Shown: in pieces, positions 37,936 through 44,848 of the stretch | How the letters are laid out: each line of letters opens with the position of its first letter | How positions within the stretch are numbered: the first letter of the stretch is position 1 | Source of the DNA: Dongia rigui | GTDB lineage: Bacteria; Pseudomonadota; Alphaproteobacteria; Dongiales; Dongiaceae | Assembly (NCBI RefSeq): GCF_034044635.1 | Contig: NZ_JAXCLX010000003.1 | Location: forward strand, 603,789 to 667,788 | DNA: 64,000 nucleotides | Direction: 5' to 3' | Position numbers and translations under genes: made by a program | The notes under the pieces: generated by a model | Database searches by the model: none | Seen by the model: the letters and a program-made list of their open reading frames with translations, nothing else | What the model was told of the DNA's origin: nothing

Positions 37936-38793
37936 ATGACACTCTATGTCAGCCTGCGCCAATCGCTGCGCGCCGGCTCTGTCACGACGGCGCGTGTCTT
38001 CGCCGGCCGGGCCGGTTCGACCGATCTCACCCCTGTTGAAGCCAGCACGTATCCGACACTTTTCCGTGGCAAGGATGTATTGCTCGCCGCGCATGGCTTC
38101 AATGTCAGCGGCGCTGAGGGGATCAATGCGCTGGGCTGGTTGGAGGCGCGCCTGCAGCCGCGTGCCGGTGAATGCTTTGCCGGCGTGCTGTGGCCGGGAG
38201 ATTGGTGGATACCCGCCGTCAATTATCCGGCCGAGGCTGCCGATGCCGTGCAGAGCGGGAAGCATCTGGCGGCCTTCTGCAATAAGCACCTGAAGGACGC
38301 GCGCAGCCTATCCCTTCTCTCCCACTCTTTGGGTGGGCGCGTGATGCTTGAGACCGCCAAACGACTGGTCCCGGTCAGCGGGCGCGAGACGCCCGCGCGG
38401 GTCATCTGCCTCACGGCCGCAGCGGTCGACAATGATTGTCTCACGAGACAATACGCGACGGTACCAGGTCAGTGCCGGACCTTCGCCAATCTCGCCTCCA
38501 ACAATGACCGCGTTCTCAAATACGCCTATCCGGCGGGCGATTTTTTCAGTGATCTTTTTGGCGACAATGACAGCCCATGGTCGGGGGCGCTTGGGCTGAA
38601 GGGCCCAAAGGGTGCCGTGGGCAGCAATGTCCACGCCAGCCAGATTCCGGACACACCGCCCTATGACCACGGCAATTACCTGCCGCCATCCGCGAGCACC
38701 CCGCCGGCGGCGACAAACCCGCCGCAGCTTTGGGAACGGGCCGCGGATTTCATGGCCCGCGCGTTCCGCGATCAGACGCAGACCTGGCCCTGA
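37936..38793 (+). CDS. Alpha/beta-hydrolase-fold protein
   Basis: This 285-residue protein has the marks of an alpha/beta hydrolase: a strand with the oxyanion region LLAAHGFNV (49-57) and a nucleophile elbow LLSHSLGGRV with Ser131 (Ser-x-Ser-x-Gly in place of the usual Gly-x-Ser-x-Gly). Later a DND/DSP-containing region and a His in YDHGNYLPP could supply the acid and base. It lacks a signal peptide. The C-terminus is Pro-rich. It resembles the DUF900-like group of cytoplasmic esterases/lipases, but the substrate is unknown. It is co-transcribed with the unknown membrane protein. A TTGTCTC-ac-GAGACAA palindrome lies inside the gene at 38436-38451 and is probably accidental. Confidence 0.75.
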   Translation: MTLYVSLRQSLRAGSVTTARVFAGRAGSTDLTPVEASTYPTLFRGKDVLLAAHGFNVSGAEGINALGWLEARLQPRAGECFAGVLWPGDWWIPAVNYPAEAADAVQSGKHLAAFCNKHLKDARSLSLLSHSLGGRVMLETAKRLVPVSGRETPARVICLTAAAVDNDCLTRQYATVPGQCRTFANLASNNDRVLKYAYPAGDFFSDLFGDNDSPWSGALGLKGPKGAVGSNVHASQIPDTPPYDHGNYLPPSASTPPAATNPPQLWERAADFMARAFRDQTQTWP

Positions 38794-38873
38794 TGATTTG
38801 CCACAGTTCGCTCTGGCGGTGGTGATCCTTCGAGGCTAGGTTGGCAATCTTTTTGCACAGCCCAGCAGCCGCA

Positions 38874-39779
38874 ATGTCAACCGATCCAGCGCCCCCCAGA
38901 CCTCTCCTTGGCATCGGCCTGATGCTCTGCGCCATGGGCATCCTGCCATTCCTCGATGTCTGCGCCAAGGAGCTGGGCCGCCAGGGCGTGCCGGTGGTGC
39001 AGATCGTCTGGGCACGCCTCTTTTTCGGCATGCTGCTGACCTTGCCTTTCGCCCTGCGCATTGTGGGTCCAAAGGGGTTGATGCCGGATCCGCCGGTCAT
39101 GCACACCTTTCGCGGCCTGTTCCTGTGCGGGGCGACGTTCTTCTTTTTCTGGGGCCTGAAATTCCTGCCCATCGCCGATACGCTGGCGATCTTCTTCGTG
39201 CAGCCGCTGATCATCACGATGCTGTCGCCGATCGTGCTGGGCGAAAAGGTCGGCATTCGCCGCTGGATGGCCGTCATCATCGGCTTCATCGGCACGCTGA
39301 TCATCATCCGGCCCGGTTTTCAGGCGTTCAATCCGGGCATGGTGCTGGCCCTCATGGCCGGGCTTTGCCTTGCCATCTACATGCTGCTCACGCGCAAGAT
39401 GTCAGGGCGCAACCATGCCATGGTCACGACCTTCCACACCAATGTCTCTGGCGCTATGCTGATGAGCGTTGCGGTGATCTTCGTCTGGCAACCACCGACG
39501 CCGCAGCAATGGCTGCTCTTTGCGCTGATGGCAGCGATCGCGACCTTTGGCCATTTCCTCATCGTCAAGGCCTATGACCATGCCGAGGCGTCGCTGCTGG
39601 CGCCCTTTGCCTATGCCGAGATGATCATGGCGGTCGTCGCCGGCTGGTATTTCTTCGGCGATTTCCCCGACCGCTGGACCTTCGTCGGCGTCGGCATCCT
39701 CATCGCCTGCGCGCTCTACATCTCCTACCGCGAGCGGCTGCGGCAGGTACCGCCAACGGTGACCGGCGAGCATAGTTAG
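38874..39779 (+). CDS. EamA-family (DMT) transporter
   Basis: This 301-residue protein has ten predicted spans and the two EamA repeats, the first seen in LGIGLMLCAMGILPFLDVCAKEL and FFFWGLKFLPIADTLAIFFVQPLIITMLS, the second in LIVKAYDHAEASLLAPFAYAEMI and GWYFFGDFPDRWTFVGVGIL. It is related to S-adenosylmethionine/drug-metabolite carriers of the DMT superfamily. ATG at 38874 is chosen over a TTG 11 codons upstream because the extension reads like non-coding sequence. No strong ribosome-binding site is seen. Substrate unknown. Confidence 0.85.
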   Translation: MSTDPAPPRPLLGIGLMLCAMGILPFLDVCAKELGRQGVPVVQIVWARLFFGMLLTLPFALRIVGPKGLMPDPPVMHTFRGLFLCGATFFFFWGLKFLPIADTLAIFFVQPLIITMLSPIVLGEKVGIRRWMAVIIGFIGTLIIIRPGFQAFNPGMVLALMAGLCLAIYMLLTRKMSGRNHAMVTTFHTNVSGAMLMSVAVIFVWQPPTPQQWLLFALMAAIATFGHFLIVKAYDHAEASLLAPFAYAEMIMAVVAGWYFFGDFPDRWTFVGVGILIACALYISYRERLRQVPPTVTGEHS

Positions 39780-39879
39780 GGGCAATTTTTGCACGGTGGA
39801 TCGAGGTGACACGCCTTCGTCTGCCGACCATGTCCGAAAACCGCGAGCGGCGGGTGCCGAAGACTGGCAGGATGACGCC

Positions 39880-41466
39880 ATGGACCAGACTACAGACCGG
39901 CACAATCGGCATTTGGGCGATGTGGGCGAGACGCCGGACGGCGCCGCACCTCGCCTGGACCCCGTCGCCTGCTATCGCGCCCTGACGGCACGCGATGCCC
40001 GTTTCGACGGGCGCTTCTTCGTCGGCGTGACCTCGACCGGGATCTATTGCCGCCCCACTTGCCCGGCACCGTCGGCAAAATTCGCCAACTGCCGCTTCTT
40101 CCGCAGTGCTGCCGCCGCGCGTGAGGCGGGCTTTCGTCCCTGCCTGCGCTGCCGCCCAGAGACGGCGCCAGAGATCGGCACTCCCGAAACGGGCGCCTGG
40201 GCCGGGACGTCGAACACCGTGCGCCGCGGCCTCGCCCTCATCGCCGAAGGCGCACTTGATGATGAACGGCACAGCATCGCGCATCTGGCATCACGCCTGG
40301 GGCTCGGTGAGCGGCAACTCCGCCGCCTGTTTCAGGAACATCTCGGCGCCTCGCCCATTGCCGTGGCACAGACACGGCGCATTCATCTTGCCAAGCAGCT
40401 GATCCACGAGACGCGCCTGCCGATGGCCGAGATCGCGCTGGCCGCCGGCTTCGGCAGCGTGCGTCGCTTCAACGAGACGTTCCAGGCACTCTATCAGCGC
40501 CCTCCTTCGTCTTTGCGGCGCAAGAACCAGATGGCGCTGTCTGCCGGCTCGGTAGCGGTGAGCGGCGTGGTCGTGCGCCTCCCTTACCGGCCGCCTTATG
40601 ACTGGCCCTTCATGCTGTCCTATCTGGCTGCCCGCGCCATTCCCGGTATCGAAGTGGTATCGGGCGAGCGTTATCTGCGCACTGTCGAAATCGACGGCGA
40701 GGTCGGCAGCATCGAGGTCGCGCATGACCCGGCATCATGTTGCCTCGGCGCGACGCTGCGCTTTCCCTGCGTGAAGGCCTTGCCGACACTCATCGCGCGC
40801 ATCAAGCGTGTCTTCGACCTTGGCGCCGATCTGGGCCTCATTGGCCAGCATCTGGCGCAGGATGCCATCCTGGCCCCGCTCATTGCCAAGCGACCGGGCC
40901 TGCGGGCGCCGGGTGGCTGGGACGGCTTCGAACTCGCGATCCGGGCTGTTCTCGGCCAGCAGGTGACTGTCACCGCCGGCAGACAGCTTGCCGCCCGCCT
41001 GAGCGCGATCTGCGGCAGCGAGATACCCGCCAGCGCGCAACATGACGGTGCGCTCACCCGCGTCTTCCCCAGCGCCGCACAGGTGGCGGGCGCCGATCTC
41101 AGCAGCCTGGGCATGCCCGGCGCCCGAAAGCGGACATTGATCACCCTGGCGGAGGCCGCCTTGCGCGACCCGGATCTTTTCCGCGCCGCCGCCGACATCG
41201 ACGCGACGATCGACAGGCTGCGTGCCATCAAGGGCATCGGCGACTGGACCGCGCATTACATAGCCCTTCGCGTCGTGCGCGAGCCCGATGCCTTCCCGGC
41301 GAGCGATATCGGCATCCTGCGCGGCGCCACGCCCCCTGGCGGCGTGCGACCCACGCCCCAGGCGCTGCTGAAAATGGCCCAAGCCTGGCGTCCCTGGCGC
41401 GCCTATGCGGCCCAGCATCTTTGGGCGGAGGACGAGGCGCGCATCATGGAGACATCCCATGGCTGA
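39880..41466 (+). CDS. Ada N-terminal / AraC / AlkA fusion: alkylation-responsive regulator and 3-methyladenine glycosylase
   Basis: The 528-residue protein joins an Ada-type zinc domain (four cysteines near residues 57, 61, 88 and 91, in GIYCRPTC and RPCLRC, the first accepting methyl groups from DNA phosphotriesters), an AraC-type DNA-binding domain (SIAHLASRLGLGERQLRRLFQEHLG) and a C-terminal AlkA glycosylase with helix-hairpin-helix GIGDWTAHYIAL and the catalytic Asp in FPASDIG. It lacks the Ada methylguanine-methyltransferase domain, which is supplied by the overlapping ogt gene. Expected role: sensing methylation damage, activating repair genes, and excising alkylated purines. ATG with AGGATGA upstream; an earlier GTG is less likely. 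Confidence 0.92.
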   Translation: MDQTTDRHNRHLGDVGETPDGAAPRLDPVACYRALTARDARFDGRFFVGVTSTGIYCRPTCPAPSAKFANCRFFRSAAAAREAGFRPCLRCRPETAPEIGTPETGAWAGTSNTVRRGLALIAEGALDDERHSIAHLASRLGLGERQLRRLFQEHLGASPIAVAQTRRIHLAKQLIHETRLPMAEIALAAGFGSVRRFNETFQALYQRPPSSLRRKNQMALSAGSVAVSGVVVRLPYRPPYDWPFMLSYLAARAIPGIEVVSGERYLRTVEIDGEVGSIEVAHDPASCCLGATLRFPCVKALPTLIARIKRVFDLGADLGLIGQHLAQDAILAPLIAKRPGLRAPGGWDGFELAIRAVLGQQVTVTAGRQLAARLSAICGSEIPASAQHDGALTRVFPSAAQVAGADLSSLGMPGARKRTLITLAEAALRDPDLFRAAADIDATIDRLRAIKGIGDWTAHYIALRVVREPDAFPASDIGILRGATPPGGVRPTPQALLKMAQAWRPWRAYAAQHLWAEDEARIMETSHG

Positions 41467-41983
41467 ACCGCTGGCGCTCAAGATCGACCGATTTGCGACG
41501 CCCATTGGCGAGCTGATCCTCATCGTCGACGCGCAAGATCGCCTGAGGGCCATCGATTGGCACGATCACGAGGATCGCATGCTGAAACTTCTTGGCCGCT
41601 ATTGCGGCAAGGCCGGCTTCACCTTGACCCTCGCCAAGGATCCGGGCGGCCTGCGTTCGGCCCTGCAGGCCTATTTCAAGGGCGATCTCAAGGCCATCGA
41701 CAAGCTTGTGACCGACACCGGCGGCACCGACTTCCAGCGCAGGATCTGGCGCGAACTCCGGCGCATCCCCTGCGGCAAGACGATCAGCTATGCCGAGCTT
41801 GCAAGGCGCATCGGCAAGCCGGCCGCCATGCGCGCCGCAGGTCTTGCCAATGGCGCCAATCCGGTCAGCATCGTCATTCCCTGCCACCGCGTCATCGGCA
41901 GCGACGGCTCGCTCACCGGCTATGGCGGCGGGCTCCATCGCAAGCAATGGCTGCTGGCCCATGAAAACGCGATCGCACGATAA
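41459..41983 (+). CDS. ogt: Methylated-DNA--protein-cysteine S-methyltransferase
   Basis: This 174-residue suicide enzyme removes methyl groups from O6-methylguanine by transfer to its active cysteine, here Cys142 in the invariant IPCHRVIG. The preceding helix-turn-helix (GKTISYAELARRIGKP with NGANPVS) positions the flipped base. The start overlaps the glycosylase gene by 8 bases and follows GGAG. The two therefore make an alkylation-damage operon in which the Ada-type regulator and its missing methyltransferase function are on separate chains. Confidence 0.95.
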   Translation: MAEPLALKIDRFATPIGELILIVDAQDRLRAIDWHDHEDRMLKLLGRYCGKAGFTLTLAKDPGGLRSALQAYFKGDLKAIDKLVTDTGGTDFQRRIWRELRRIPCGKTISYAELARRIGKPAAMRAAGLANGANPVSIVIPCHRVIGSDGSLTGYGGGLHRKQWLLAHENAIAR

Positions 41984-41996
41984 AAGGAACGATCCC

Positions 41997-42809
41997 ATGT
42001 CCGCACGTCCCGATTCCGCCGCCCTCTTTCACCAATTGCATCAGGGCCCGGCGCTGTTGACCCTGCCCAATGCCTGGGATGCCGGTTCCGCCCGCATCAT
42101 TGAAAGCCTGGGCGCCCAGGCGATCGCCACCACCAGCGCCGGCTTTGCCTGGAGCCTCGGTTACCCCGACGGCGATGCCTTGCCCCTGAGCGAACTGGTG
42201 CATGGCGTCGGCCTCATCACCCGCGCCGTCAGCGTGCCCGTGACAGTCGATATGGAAAGCGGCTTCGGCCGCACGCCGGACGAGGTGGCGGCGGCAGTGA
42301 CCCAGATTATCGGCGTGGGCGCTGTCGGCATGAATATCGAAGACGGCTCCAACCCGCCCGAACAGCTCGCCGCCAAGATCGCGGCCGTTGCCAAGGCTGC
42401 CCAGCGCGCCGGCGTCGATTTCTTCATCAACGCGCGGGTCGATGTTTACTTGCGCCAGCTGGTGCCGCCCGCCGAACGGGTCGCCGAGAGCCTCCGTCGC
42501 GCCAAGATCTATCGCGACGCGGGGGCCAGCGGCATCTTCGTCCCCGCCATCGTGGCACCGGACGAGATCCGCAGCGTTACCACCGGCATCGACCGGCCCT
42601 TGAATGTGCTGGGCTGGACGGGCCTCCCCGCAGCGCCCGATCTGGTGAAGCTCGGCGTCAAGCGCCTCAGCGCCGGCGCCGGCCTCACCAAGCTCGCCTA
42701 TGGCAAGACTGCCGCAGCGGTGAAGGCCTTCCTCGCCGACGGCAGTTCCGGGATCTTCAATGAAGGGGCGATGGATTCCGGCGCCCTCAACGGGATGATG
42801 AAGCGATAG
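41997..42809 (+). CDS. Isocitrate lyase / PEP mutase family enzyme
   Basis: This 270-residue TIM-barrel enzyme begins with LPNAWDAGSARIIESLGAQAIATTSAGFAWSLGYPDG (read in pieces), as in the oxaloacetate-decarboxylase/phosphonomutase-like group. It has the metal-binding VDMESGFGRTPDEV and GMNIEDGSNPPEQL. Members cleave or rearrange C-C or C-P bonds next to a carboxylate; the specific substrate cannot be told, and these short proteins lack the isocitrate-lyase KKCGH loop. Start has AAGGAAC upstream. It lies 13 bases after ogt and may be read with the repair genes. A strong hairpin follows the stop. Confidence 0.85.
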   Translation: MSARPDSAALFHQLHQGPALLTLPNAWDAGSARIIESLGAQAIATTSAGFAWSLGYPDGDALPLSELVHGVGLITRAVSVPVTVDMESGFGRTPDEVAAAVTQIIGVGAVGMNIEDGSNPPEQLAAKIAAVAKAAQRAGVDFFINARVDVYLRQLVPPAERVAESLRRAKIYRDAGASGIFVPAIVAPDEIRSVTTGIDRPLNVLGWTGLPAAPDLVKLGVKRLSAGAGLTKLAYGKTAAAVKAFLADGSSGIFNEGAMDSGALNGMMKR

Positions 42810-42845
42810 TCCTTCAGGCGGCGACAGCCCCCCCAGATAAAGAGA

Positions 42846-42869
42846 GGGCCCTGTCTTGCGACAGGGCCC
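42846..42869. terminator. Hairpin between PEP-mutase-family and MFS genes
   Basis: GGGCCCTGTC and GACAGGGCCC form a perfect 10-base stem with a TTGC loop between two convergent genes. It probably serves as a bidirectional transcription barrier. The U-run expected of a classical intrinsic terminator is weak. Confidence 0.75.
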
Positions 42870-42900
42870 GGAGGGGGAAAGTCTTAGCCGGTGACTTGTC

Positions 42901-44565
42901 TCACCAGACTTCCATGCGGTGATCCTTGGTCTCGTGGATGAAGAGAACACCCACCACCAGCGTCATCGCGGCGATGACGATCGGGTACCACAGGCCGTAA
43001 TAGATATCGCCGCTGGCCGCCACCATGGCGAAGCTGACCGTCGGCAGGAAGCCGCCGAACCAGCCGTTGCCGATGTGATAAGGCAGCGACATCGAGGTGT
43101 AGCGGATGCGGGTCGGGAACAATTCGACCAGCATGGCCGCGATCGGGCCATAGACCATCGTCACCAGGAGGACGAGGTAGAGCAGCAGCAGGAAGGTCAT
43201 GACGTGATTGATCTGCGCCGGGTCCGCCTTGGCGGGATACCCCGCCGCAGTGACCGCCGCCGTCATGGCAGCCGTAAAGGCCTCTGTCTTGGCCTTCAGT
43301 TCCTCGGCCGGCAACCCCTGCCCTTCAAAGCTGTCGATGACCGTTTCGCCGACCTTCACCTGGGCCACCGCGCCCGCAGGTGCGGCTTCATTGGCATAGT
43401 TCACCGACCCCTTGGCCAGGAAGGCCTTGGCGATATCGCAGGAGGTCAAGAACTTTGCCGTGCCGACGGGATTGAACTGGAACGAGCAGCTGTCCGGATC
43501 GGCAACGACCGTCACTGGGGCAGTCGCCTGCGCTGCTTCCAATGCCGGGTTGGCAAAGTGCGTGATGCCCTTGAAGACCGGGAAGTAGGTCACCACCGCG
43601 AGCGCGCAACCCGCCATGATGATCCGCTTGCGGCCGATCTTGTCAGAAAGCCAACCGAACAGGATGAAGGCGGGCGTGCCAACCAAGAGTGCCGCGGCGA
43701 TGAAATAGTTCGCCGTGACGGGGTCGATCTTCAACGTCTGGGTCAGGAAGAAAAGTGCGTAGAACTGGCCCGTATACCACACCACGGCCTGACCGGCAGT
43801 GAGGCCGAAGAGGGCCAGCAACACAATCTTCAAGTTGTCCCAGCGGCCGAAGCTTTCGGTCAGTGGCGCCTTCGAGCCTTTGCCTTCAGCCTTCATCTTC
43901 TGGAAGGTCGGCGATTCGCTGAGCTTCAAGCGGATCCAGACCGAGATCAGCAACAGCAGCAGGGAAATGAGGAACGGAATGCGCCAGCCCCAATCGGCAA
44001 AAACTTCTTCACCGAGTGTCGTCCGCGTCACCAGGATGACGATGAGCGACAGGAAGAGGCCCAGTGTCGCCGTCGTCTGGATCCAGGCCGTGTGCAGGCC
44101 GCGCTTGCCGGCGGGTGCATGTTCGGCGACATAGGTTGCCGCACCACCATATTCGCCGCCCAGCGCCAGACCCTGCAGCAACCGCAGCAGGACCAGGATG
44201 ACCGGCGCCGCGATGCCGATCGAGGCATAGTTTGGCAGCAGACCGACGATGAAGGTCGAGATGCCCATGATGGTGATGGTGACGAGGAAGGTGTATTTGC
44301 GCCCGACCAGATCGCCGATGCGGCCAAAGACGATGGCGCCGAACGGGCGCACCGCGAATCCGGCGGCAAAAGCCATCAGCGCGAAGATGAAGGCCGCCGT
44401 CGGGTTGACGCCGGCGAAAAACTGCTTGGCGATGATCGCCGCCAATGAGCCGTAGAGATAGAAATCGTACCACTCGAAGACGGTGCCGAGCGATGAGGCA
44501 AAGACCACCATCTTGGTGTCTGCCGGCTCGCCGGTGCGACCCTTCTGGTCCGCAACTGCTGACAT
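42901..44565 (-). CDS. MFS transporter, metabolite:proton symporter (MHS/ProP-like) type
   Basis: The 554-residue protein has 12 spans and MHS-family marks: VFEWYDFYLYGSLA at the N-terminus, FGRIGDLVGRK between spans 2 and 3, LLQGLALGGEYGGAATYVAEHAP, and LFGWLSDKIGRK in the second half. Relatives carry carboxylates, betaine, shikimate or similar metabolites with protons. An extra segment of about 115 residues (about 336-452, with cysteines 360 and 376) lies between spans 8 and 9 and would be extracytoplasmic. It accounts for the greater length than the usual 430-500. The divergent hybrid kinase may share its control region. Confidence 0.88.
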   Translation of the reverse strand: MSAVADQKGRTGEPADTKMVVFASSLGTVFEWYDFYLYGSLAAIIAKQFFAGVNPTAAFIFALMAFAAGFAVRPFGAIVFGRIGDLVGRKYTFLVTITIMGISTFIVGLLPNYASIGIAAPVILVLLRLLQGLALGGEYGGAATYVAEHAPAGKRGLHTAWIQTTATLGLFLSLIVILVTRTTLGEEVFADWGWRIPFLISLLLLLISVWIRLKLSESPTFQKMKAEGKGSKAPLTESFGRWDNLKIVLLALFGLTAGQAVVWYTGQFYALFFLTQTLKIDPVTANYFIAAALLVGTPAFILFGWLSDKIGRKRIIMAGCALAVVTYFPVFKGITHFANPALEAAQATAPVTVVADPDSCSFQFNPVGTAKFLTSCDIAKAFLAKGSVNYANEAAPAGAVAQVKVGETVIDSFEGQGLPAEELKAKTEAFTAAMTAAVTAAGYPAKADPAQINHVMTFLLLLYLVLLVTMVYGPIAAMLVELFPTRIRYTSMSLPYHIGNGWFGGFLPTVSFAMVAASGDIYYGLWYPIVIAAMTLVVGVLFIHETKDHRMEVW

Positions 44566-44656
44566 GCTGCAATCTCCCCTAAAATTGTCGACCCGGCGCC
44601 GTTTGTTCCGGCTGTTGAAAGCGGGTCTCTGGTTTGCCCCTCATGCGGTTCCTCGG

Positions 44657-44673
44657 GCGACTCACGGAGTCGC
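44657..44673. promoter_or_regulatory. Inverted repeat in the MFS-kinase divergent region
   Basis: GCGACTC-acg-GAGTCGC is a perfect 7-base inverted repeat with a 3-base centre, about 90 bases upstream of the MFS start. It could be a hairpin in the MFS leader or an operator. No known regulator matches it by eye. Confidence 0.35.
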
Positions 44674-44735
44674 GCGTGTCCATGCATCAAGGTCCAGTCT
44701 CGCTCTTAAGCTTTCGCGCGGATGATTGGACCCCA

Positions 44736-44780
44736 GACCTTCGTATAGGCGACCTTCGTATGGGCGACTTTCGTATGGGC
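44736..44780 (+). repeat. Three tandem 15-base repeats upstream of the hybrid kinase
   Basis: Units GACCTTCGTATAGGC, GACCTTCGTATGGGC and GACTTTCGTATGGGC follow one another without gaps, with a broken fourth copy beginning GACCTTGG at 44781. They end about 70 bases before the kinase start. An open frame in phase with the kinase crosses them, but the downstream ATG before the first membrane span is the better start. They may be repeated regulator-binding sites or a slippage-prone tract. Confidence 0.7.
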
Positions 44781-44848
44781 GACCTTGGCCCAATGGACAC
44801 TGCCCGGACGCGCATGCATTAATCATTCGTCCAATTGGCATTCATGAG

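Noticed and set aside
38436-38451. Perfect palindrome TTGTCTC-ac-GAGACAA inside the alpha/beta-hydrolase gene
   Set aside because: It lies well within an intact reading frame and encodes ordinary residues; chance symmetry is the simplest explanation.
42919-44448. 509-codon frame antisense to the MFS gene
   Set aside because: Same shadow composition; the MFS protein on the other strand has clear family motifs.
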